Positions 35,112-40,222 of a stretch of 40,222 nt of DNA are shown here, piece by piece. The stretch is from Nostoc sp. GT001 (GTDB taxonomy: Bacteria > Cyanobacteriota > Cyanobacteriia > Cyanobacteriales > Nostocaceae): NCBI RefSeq assembly GCF_030382115.1, contig NZ_JAUDRJ010000003.1, forward strand, positions 3,418,572 to 3,458,793, given 5' to 3'. The notes under the pieces are model-generated. The model saw nothing but the letters and a program-made list of their open reading frames with translations, had not been told where the DNA came from and searched no databases. A program made the position numbers and the translations under genes. The stretch's first letter is position 1; every line of letters starts with the position of its first letter.

Positions 35112-35423
35112 TCCCTAGCTTCAGCCGAATGATTTCAATTCTAGAGGTTTGAAGTAGCGATCGCCTAATATCTGTTATGTTTGCAACGCGAGGTTTGAGT
35201 CGATAATAAAGGTATTGAATCGGCGAACTGGTTGCCGACAGTTTTCCTAAAATGGTACTGTGATCCCACACAGAAACAGAGAATTGTTTACCCTTCAACC
35301 CAATCTGGAGCCGACAAAAATCACCAGTACAAACATACTCGACTTTGGTAGCAGAGATTGTGAGGAGTTACAAAGTCTTCTACACTGACTGCATAGGTTT
35401 TAACTCTCTCTGTTAGGCTCCTC
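35112..35423. other. Divergent spacer between the Uma2 gene and argB
   Basis: A frame on the minus strand (35080-35298) overlaps the end of this region and has no family resemblance, so I do not call it. No promoter pair stands out; a TGTGAGGAGTT precedes the argB leader at about 35358. Confidence 0.4.
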
Positions 35424-36320
35424 ATGACGGACAACGATTCTGAATACATCAGGCAAGCTGAAGCCACTCGTGTGCGTGTACTAAGCGAAGCACTACCTTA
35501 TATTCAACAATTTGCTGGTCGCACTGTTGTTGTCAAATATGGCGGCGCAGCGATGAAAGATAGCACACTCAAAGACAAAGTTATCCGCGACATTGTATTC
35601 TTATCCTGCGTCGGCTTGCGTCCAATTGTAGTCCACGGCGGTGGCCCAGAAATTAACAGTTGGTTAGATAAACTGGGCATCGAACCACAATTTAAGAATG
35701 GTCTGCGAGTCACTGATGCCGCCACAATGGATGTGGTGGAAATGGTTTTAGTTGGTCGAGTCAATAAAGAAATTGTTGCGCTAATTAACCAAGCTGGTGG
35801 ATTGGCTGTAGGACTTTGCGGTAAAGACGGTAATCTATTTACAGCCCGTCCCCAAGGTCAAGAAGGCATCGGTTTTGTGGGGGAAGTTAGCAATGTTAAC
35901 ATCAAGATTTTGGACACCCTCGCTAGCAATGGTTATATTCCAGTAGTTTCCAGCGTCGCCGCAGACGAGACGGGGCAAGCTTATAATATTAACGCCGATA
36001 CTGTAGCCGGAGAAATCGCTGCTGCACTAGGAGCAGAAAAGTTAATTTTACTGACCGATACCAGTGGAATTTTAAAAGATTACAAAGACCAATCTACTTT
36101 GATTCCGAAAGTAGATATCCGCGAAGCTCGCGAGTTGATTGCTAATGGTATAGTCAGTGGTGGGATGATTCCCAAAGTAAGTTGTTGTGTGCGATCGCTT
36201 GCTCAAGGAGTCCGTGCAGCACACATCATTGATGGTCGCATTCCTCACGCCCTGTTACTAGAAATCTTTACTGATGTTGGGATTGGGACCATGATTCTCG
36301 GTTCGCAGTTTACGTTGTAG
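35424..36320 (+). CDS. argB: Acetylglutamate kinase
   Basis: A 298-residue enzyme that phosphorylates N-acetylglutamate, the controlled step of arginine synthesis, and in cyanobacteria the target of the PII signalling protein. It shows VVKYGGAAM (ATP and phosphate binding), [17 protein letters not shown], the ELILLTDT-like [11 protein letters not shown] loop and GGMIPKV with the conserved Lys. An N-terminal helix ([21 protein letters not shown]) of the arginine-sensitive hexameric type is present. The start is the ATG at 35424. It is monocistronic. Confidence 0.97.
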   Translation: MTDNDSEYIRQAEATRVRVLSEALPYIQQFAGRTVVVKYGGAAMKDSTLKDKVIRDIVFLSCVGLRPIVVHGGGPEINSWLDKLGIEPQFKNGLRVTDAATMDVVEMVLVGRVNKEIVALINQAGGLAVGLCGKDGNLFTARPQGQEGIGFVGEVSNVNIKILDTLASNGYIPVVSSVAADETGQAYNINADTVAGEIAAALGAEKLILLTDTSGILKDYKDQSTLIPKVDIREARELIANGIVSGGMIPKVSCCVRSLAQGVRAAHIIDGRIPHALLLEIFTDVGIGTMILGSQFTL

Positions 36321-36573
36321 AGGCAGGGGAAGCTGGGAAAATGATTTGTAACTGTAATTTTGGGTAAATTAAAACTCGTTTTTTACTTGTGGACGAGTCT
36401 TTGATATTAGACCTCTTGCAAAAATATGTTTTTGCACTCTTAGGGAAAAGGGTAAAGGTTAAAGGGAAAGGATTTTGAGTTTTTTTACCCTTTTCCCTTT
36501 CCCCTTTACCCCGACAAATGCCAAGAAGTCTATTCACCTCCCCTGCTCCCCTGCTCCCCTGCCCCTCTGCTTG
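36321..36573. repeat. Convergent spacer with GGGAAAAGGG/CCCTTTTCCC repeats
   Basis: GGGAAAAGGGTAAAGG (36444) and ACCCTTTTCCCTTTCCCC (36487) are inverted and flank AGGATTTTGAGTTTTTTT, making a long hairpin that could stop transcription from either side. CCCCTGCTCCCCTGCTCCCC tandem words follow. Open frames here are repeat translations. Confidence 0.65.
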
Positions 36574-36972
36574 CTAACGGGGATAGGTAATAATAACCCG
36601 CGATCGCCCGCCGCTAAATGGTGTACGACGCCATGAATTATTGATAATTACCGGATTAACTAGGGTTGAATCTCGAATTGTCGGATTAATCAGGGTGGAA
36701 TTTCTGATATTTTGCCTGAATTGGGGATAGGAATAATCGCGGTAATGATTGCGTTGTGGCATTAGTCCCGTTGTTGGGTCTACAGGCATAGGCGTAGGAA
36801 TCGGACTACCATAAATAAAGGAACCCACAGAAGGCGACGATCGCCTGACTCCATAACTACCATCATTCACGATCGCACGTTGGGCGGAAACTGGAGCAAT
36901 CGTTACACCAATCACTGCTAAAGTCATACCTGCTAGGAGCCAATTCAGTTGCGAATGCTTTATTTTCAACAT
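36574..36972 (-). CDS. Exported protein with short NSTLINPTI-type repeats
   Basis: A 132-residue protein, no family recognised. The signal peptide (MLKIKHSQLNWLLAGMTLAVIGVTIAPVSAQ) has a likely cut after SAQ or VSA. After a linker rich in Ser, Pro and Gly comes a stack of three related units, RNSTLINPTIRDSTLVNPVI, then INNSW. The shape suggests a small beta-repeat or surface protein; function unknown. I chose the ATG at 36972, with AGGTGAG about 10 nt upstream; the ATG at 36990 lacks a site. Confidence 0.65.
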   Translation of the reverse strand: MLKIKHSQLNWLLAGMTLAVIGVTIAPVSAQRAIVNDGSYGVRRSSPSVGSFIYGSPIPTPMPVDPTTGLMPQRNHYRDYSYPQFRQNIRNSTLINPTIRDSTLVNPVIINNSWRRTPFSGGRSRVIITYPR

Positions 36973-37142
36973 AATTTTGCTCACCTGCATTTGATACCGG
37001 AATTTTTAATCAGAAAATAGTCGCAGCTACTTACTTAAAATTTTAGAAGTTTATCCACTTTCAAATTGCCAGCTTTTGAAAAGATTCCAAAAAGATTGCT
37101 GGCATTGGCAAAATGAAAATAGTGCTAATTTTTGTATAAGAC

Positions 37143-37685
37143 GTGAGTACAGAAAGTTTAGAAATTGCTAAAACCCGCTACCAGAATGGGAAAGTTGCCT
37201 TTGAGAATGGGCAATACCGTGAAGCCGTAGAAAATTTAGAAAAGGCCAGCGCTCTGTTAGCTCGTAATTCTCGTCTTGGGGGCGAAGTAGAAATTCATCT
37301 AGTAACAGCTTATGAAGCGGCTGGACGCACGGATGATGCGATCGCTCTTTGCGAAAGACTCAAACGCCACGCCCATTTTGAAATTAGCAAACAAGCGCGG
37401 CAGATGCTTTATATCTTAAAAGCACCAAAGCTGAAAAGACCCAGCGAATGGATGACCGAAATCCCCGATTTAGGTGCATTAGCCGATAATGAACTCAAAA
37501 TTTCTGTACCTGCTAAGTCTCCAAAATCTTCTGGGGAGCAAAAGCCAAAACCTGCCGAGCCAGAATTCGTTGACCTCAGTCAGGTCAATACCAGAGATAA
37601 TCGCTTTATCTGGGTGGCGCTAATTGCCATTGGTTTAACTATCTCGTACTTGGTATGGTTGAATTTTTCAGGAACTCCTGGCTGA
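37143..37685 (+). CDS. Tetratricopeptide-repeat protein with C-terminal membrane anchor
   Basis: A 180-residue protein. Residues about 5-100 contain two to three TPR-type helix pairs (AKTRYQNGKVAFENGQYREAVENLEKA and EVEIHLVTAYEAAGRTDDAIALCERL), then a Lys/Pro/Ser-rich linker and one membrane helix near the end (FIWVALIAIGLTISYLVWL). It is tail-anchored, so the repeats probably face the cytoplasm and bind a partner not identified here. The start is a GTG at 37143. It is followed on the same strand by the DUF3153-type gene. Confidence 0.8.
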   Translation: MSTESLEIAKTRYQNGKVAFENGQYREAVENLEKASALLARNSRLGGEVEIHLVTAYEAAGRTDDAIALCERLKRHAHFEISKQARQMLYILKAPKLKRPSEWMTEIPDLGALADNELKISVPAKSPKSSGEQKPKPAEPEFVDLSQVNTRDNRFIWVALIAIGLTISYLVWLNFSGTPG

Positions 37686-37857
37686 TAACAATTTTGGATT
37701 GGGGACTGGGAAGATTTGAATGAAGATTCAGATCCAAATCTTACTCATATTTTCTTACCCAGTCTCAGAGAAATCAAAATGGTATTCCAGGAATCTCAAA
37801 CAATACTAAGAAGTCAAGATTGGTTAAAAAGTTTGACTTTTGGGGAGATTTATAGTT

Positions 37858-38760
37858 ATGAATTCTTCAATTTTCGGAAAGATTTTCTTGTTGTTAGTCA
37901 GACCATTTAGTTTTGTGTTGGCAAAGATAAAATTTCTCTCACCACTCAATGGTCGAAATCGAATGCACCGAGTCTTTCCCATGCGAAATCCTATTCTGTG
38001 GCTCGTGATATTAACATCCTTGCTACTGACTGGCTGTGTGAAGTACGATGTCGGGCTTAATTTTGACAACTCAAATAGTGGCGAATTAGTACAGCATATT
38101 AAGTTGGGAGAACGGCTAACGAGTTTTAGTGGCGATTCGGTGTACGAATGGTTAAAGAGCATAGAGCGCCGCGCCCGTCAACTTGATGGTAAAGCACAGC
38201 GAGTTTCCCAAGAAGAAATCATCGTCACAATTCCTTTTAGCAATGGTACGGAATTGCAAGAGAAGTTCAACGAATTCTTTAACTCCCGTGCAAATCAACC
38301 CTCTGAGTCTGTGCAGAGCGAATCTGGCTCAGAACTGCCGAAAATTGAATCAAATGTGCTTTTAGAGCAGAATAATTTTTTACTTTTAGTCCGAAATCGG
38401 TTAATTTATGATTTGGATTTGCGATCGCTCTCTCTAATTGCCAGTAAAGGTAATGTTCTGGCGAATGCTGGTTCAATTCTCGATTTGGAATTTAGCTTAA
38501 AGACTCCTTGGGGAGCCAAAAATATTCAACTAACTGAAACTGCAATTGAGCCAGAAAAAAATGGCAATCAATTAGTGTGGAAACTCCAGCCTGGTGAGCT
38601 AAATCACATAGAAGCAGTTTTCTGGCTTCCTAGCCCCCTTGGAATTGGTGGGTTGTTAATTATCCTGTTTGTTTCGGGAGGATTGTACTTGAGATACAAT
38701 TTTATGCCAGATCCTAGAGTTCAGTTTCCTCCAAAAGCGGCAGCCATCCAGGAACAGTAG
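37858..38760 (+). CDS. DUF3153-type membrane-anchored lipoprotein
   Basis: A product of up to 300 residues. A lipobox LLLTGC lies in the segment MRNPILWLVILTSLLLTGC, followed by VKYDVGLNFDNSNSGELVQHIKLG, which is characteristic of the cyanobacterial DUF3153 family, and a C-terminal membrane helix (PLGIGGLLIILFVSGGLYLRY). The function of the family is unknown. The start is uncertain: the ATG at 37858 has GGGGAG 10 nt upstream but adds an extra hydrophobic stretch, while ATGs at 37963 or 37981 give a normal lipoprotein signal. Confidence 0.75.
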   Translation: MNSSIFGKIFLLLVRPFSFVLAKIKFLSPLNGRNRMHRVFPMRNPILWLVILTSLLLTGCVKYDVGLNFDNSNSGELVQHIKLGERLTSFSGDSVYEWLKSIERRARQLDGKAQRVSQEEIIVTIPFSNGTELQEKFNEFFNSRANQPSESVQSESGSELPKIESNVLLEQNNFLLLVRNRLIYDLDLRSLSLIASKGNVLANAGSILDLEFSLKTPWGAKNIQLTETAIEPEKNGNQLVWKLQPGELNHIEAVFWLPSPLGIGGLLIILFVSGGLYLRYNFMPDPRVQFPPKAAAIQEQ

Positions 38761-38789
38761 ACTATTCATTTGTTGAATATTGTTAGCGA

Positions 38790-38825
38790 AGCCGATGCCT
38801 TTTCCATCGGCTTTTCTGCCTTTTC
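38790..38825 (+). terminator. Hairpin with T-tracts 18 nt before pyrE (terminator or attenuator)
   Basis: AGCCGAT (38790-38796) pairs with ATCGGCT (38806-38812), followed by TTTCTGCCTTTT. It can end the DUF3153 transcript, but it sits so close to the pyrE start that it would also stop any transcript entering pyrE from upstream. Confidence 0.7.
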
Positions 38826-38842
38826 CCCAGCTTTTTGTAAAA

Positions 38843-39376
38843 ATGAGTCATAGCGAATTAGCCAAAGAAATTGTTCGTGTTTCCTATTTGAAAGGCGAGT
38901 TTCGGTTACGTTCTGGTCAGATATCTGACCATTACTTTGATAAATATCAGTTTGAATCTAATCCTTTGTTACTGAAGCAGTTAGCTAAAGAAATGGTCAA
39001 AAAGATTCCACCAGACACGGAAATTTTAGCCGGACTGGAATTAGGAGGAGTTCCTTTAGCAACAGCAATTTCATTAGAAGTTGAATTACCAGTTGTCTTT
39101 GTTCGGAAGACAAAAAAAGAATATGGTACTGAGAAGCTAGCAGAAGGAATTGATATCCAAGGGAAAAAATTGTGTATCATTGAAGACGTGATTACAACAG
39201 GTGGTCAGGTTGTAAAAAGTACCGAAGCATTACGTAATGAGGGAGCGATCGTGGACTTCGTACTCTGCGTAATTTGGCGCGGAAGTACAAAAGACAACAG
39301 CCTCGAAAAAGCTGGTATTCAAAAACTTCCTCTATTTGATATGGAGGATCTTTCAGTGTGGATGGAATTGTCTTGA
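38843..39376 (+). CDS. pyrE: Orotate phosphoribosyltransferase
   Basis: A 177-residue enzyme that attaches orotate to PRPP, the fifth step of UMP synthesis. It starts with the ATG at 38843 (MSHSELAKEIVRVSYLKGEF); the frame is open upstream to a TTG, but that stretch is the terminator hairpin and would not be translated. Key segments are FRLRSGQISDHYFDKY, LGGVPLATAIS, VFVRKTKKEYG (PRPP-loop Lys residues) and LCIIEDVITTGGQ, the PRPP-binding motif. The length is a little short but complete. Confidence 0.94.
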   Translation: MSHSELAKEIVRVSYLKGEFRLRSGQISDHYFDKYQFESNPLLLKQLAKEMVKKIPPDTEILAGLELGGVPLATAISLEVELPVVFVRKTKKEYGTEKLAEGIDIQGKKLCIIEDVITTGGQVVKSTEALRNEGAIVDFVLCVIWRGSTKDNSLEKAGIQKLPLFDMEDLSVWMELS

Positions 39377-39597
39377 AGCCCACAATCAAAATATCTTGGA
39401 CATCAAAATACTTATTGGGCAAGCATCAGGATTTGTAGAAGCAGACATCGATAAGTTAGCCAAAATTATCTAGTAGTTACCACAAAGTAACTACTTTACT
39501 TTAGTAACTAGTTACTTTTAGTATCTGATGTAATGCTTTGAAATAGAGACTCAAAGAAAGTAAAAGCAGTAAATCCTAGTTAATCAGGAGATATTTG
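39377..39597. promoter_or_regulatory. Operator and leader region of azoR
   Basis: TAGTTAC (39474-39480), then 6 nt, then GTAACTA (39487-39493) form one palindrome. AGTAACT-AGTTACT (39503-39516) forms a second. The repeated GTAACTA half-site points to a dimeric repressor, for example a MarR or HxlR type as on many quinone-responsive azoreductase genes. A TGTAAT at 39529 may be the -10 box. CAGGAG at 39585 is the ribosome binding site. Confidence 0.6.
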
Positions 39598-40215
39598 GTG
39601 GTAAACATTCTACATATTGATTCCAGTCCCCGTGGTGAACGATCGCACTCCAGAGAATTATCCAAAGAATTCGTCAGTGCTTGGAAAGCAGCGCATCCTG
39701 AAGATGCGATCGCCTATCGAGATATAGGGCGTCACCCAGTTCCTCACGTTGATGAAGCTTGGATTGCGGCGGCATTTTCACCACCAGAAACCCATACCCC
39801 AGAATTAACTGAGGCACTTAGGATTTCTAACGAACTGGTTGATGAGTTTTTGGCAGCCGATCGCTACGTCTTTGGAGTGCCAATGTATAACTTTAATATA
39901 CCTTCCACTTTTAAGGCTTATATCGACCAAATTGTTCGCATTAACCGAACTGTTGCAATAGAAGCTCAAGGTTTTAAAGGGTTAGTCGAGGGCAAAAAAG
40001 CGGTTATTATTACCGCTCGCGGTGGTGACTTTAGCGCGACATCTCCTTTCGTTGCCTATGACTTCCAAGAACCCTACCTGCGGGCAATTTTCGGCTTTAT
40101 TGGGCTTACAGACATTCAATTTATTAACGCTAATAGCCTGAATGAAGGTGATGCCCGTACCCAATCTCTATCAGAAGCAAGAGCAGCAATTCAAGATGCG
40201 ATCGCCCAGTGGTAA
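39598..40215 (+). CDS. azoR: FMN-dependent NADH-azoreductase / quinone reductase AzoR
   Basis: A 205-residue flavodoxin-fold enzyme that reduces quinones and azo compounds by two electrons using NADH, probably to avoid quinone redox cycling. It shows NILHIDSSPRGERSHSREL (phosphate-binding start of the fold), FGVPMYNFNIPSTFKAYIDQI (FMN-binding loop), and TARGGDFS. I chose the GTG at 39598, with CAGGAG 7 nt upstream; the frame also has a TTG one codon before. It follows a region with two palindromic operators and ends just before the window edge. Confidence 0.93.
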   Translation: MVNILHIDSSPRGERSHSRELSKEFVSAWKAAHPEDAIAYRDIGRHPVPHVDEAWIAAAFSPPETHTPELTEALRISNELVDEFLAADRYVFGVPMYNFNIPSTFKAYIDQIVRINRTVAIEAQGFKGLVEGKKAVIITARGGDFSATSPFVAYDFQEPYLRAIFGFIGLTDIQFINANSLNEGDARTQSLSEARAAIQDAIAQW

Positions 40216-40222
40216 TATGTGA

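Noticed and set aside
35080..35298. 72-codon frame overlapping the Uma2 gene start
   Set aside because: No family resemblance, overlaps a confident gene on the same strand and lacks a ribosome binding site.
36310..36537. 75-codon frame after argB
   Set aside because: It reads the GGGAAAAGGG repeat spacer (KGEREKGKKTQ) and has no support.

Overview
The window looks like chromosomal DNA of a filamentous, heterocyst-forming type cyanobacterium (Nostoc/Anabaena lineage). The reasons are the very frequent GCGATCGC (HIP1) octamers inside genes, a Psb27 photosystem II assembly lipoprotein, a PEP-CTERM exported protein, a CofH enzyme, a Uma2-family nuclease, and spacers filled with short heptamer-type tandem repeats and small inverted-repeat elements, as is usual in Nostocales. 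The gene content is mostly core and metabolic. I see no complete transposase, phage region, CRISPR array, rRNA gene or convincing tRNA.

Layout. 1-3.4 kb: a stand-alone ArgRS-like DALR protein with a repeat inserted in frame, a Cof-type HAD phosphatase and a PEP-CTERM protein; a hairpin-rich segment that may be a small RNA lies between the first two. 3.9-8.7 kb: polA, a BtuF/TroA-like substrate-binding lipoprotein and an orphan membrane protein. 8.8-12.9 kb (minus strand): a candidate iron module made of a two-domain multicopper oxidase, a helix-hairpin-helix lipoprotein, a ferritin-like protein and an FTR1 permease, with a 7-1-7 Fur-like palindrome upstream of the oxidase. This resembles the yeast Fet3/Ftr1 logic of oxidising Fe(II) and then importing it. 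13.4-16.1 kb: a cbiMNQO cobalt ECF transporter operon whose cbiN is frameshifted at a run of seven G. 16.2-20 kb: cofH, psb27 and a GH10-like glycosidase. 20.1-25.4 kb (minus strand): a chloramphenicol-phosphotransferase-like kinase, mobA, a PQQ-type beta-propeller and a YyaL/DUF255 protein. 26.4-32.9 kb: clpP, a conserved protein that may be related to single-strand annealing proteins, an RNase II/R family gene with a degenerate catalytic Asp cluster and an unusually structured leader, then ubiX and a LapA-type membrane protein. 33.9-40.2 kb: aroK, a Uma2 nuclease, argB, an exported repeat protein, a TPR protein, a DUF3153-type lipoprotein, pyrE behind a terminator-like hairpin, and azoR behind two palindromic operators sharing the half-site GTAACTA.

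The strongest leads are the RNase II/R homologue in which the Asp residues that bind catalytic magnesium are replaced, the G7 slippery site in cbiN that would restore the missing C-terminal membrane helix and an ATGA junction with cbiQ, and the iron module whose two-domain oxidase keeps a type 1 copper site only in its first domain. Several families of small repeats occur two or three times in the window. One of them has been accepted in frame inside a protein-coding gene.
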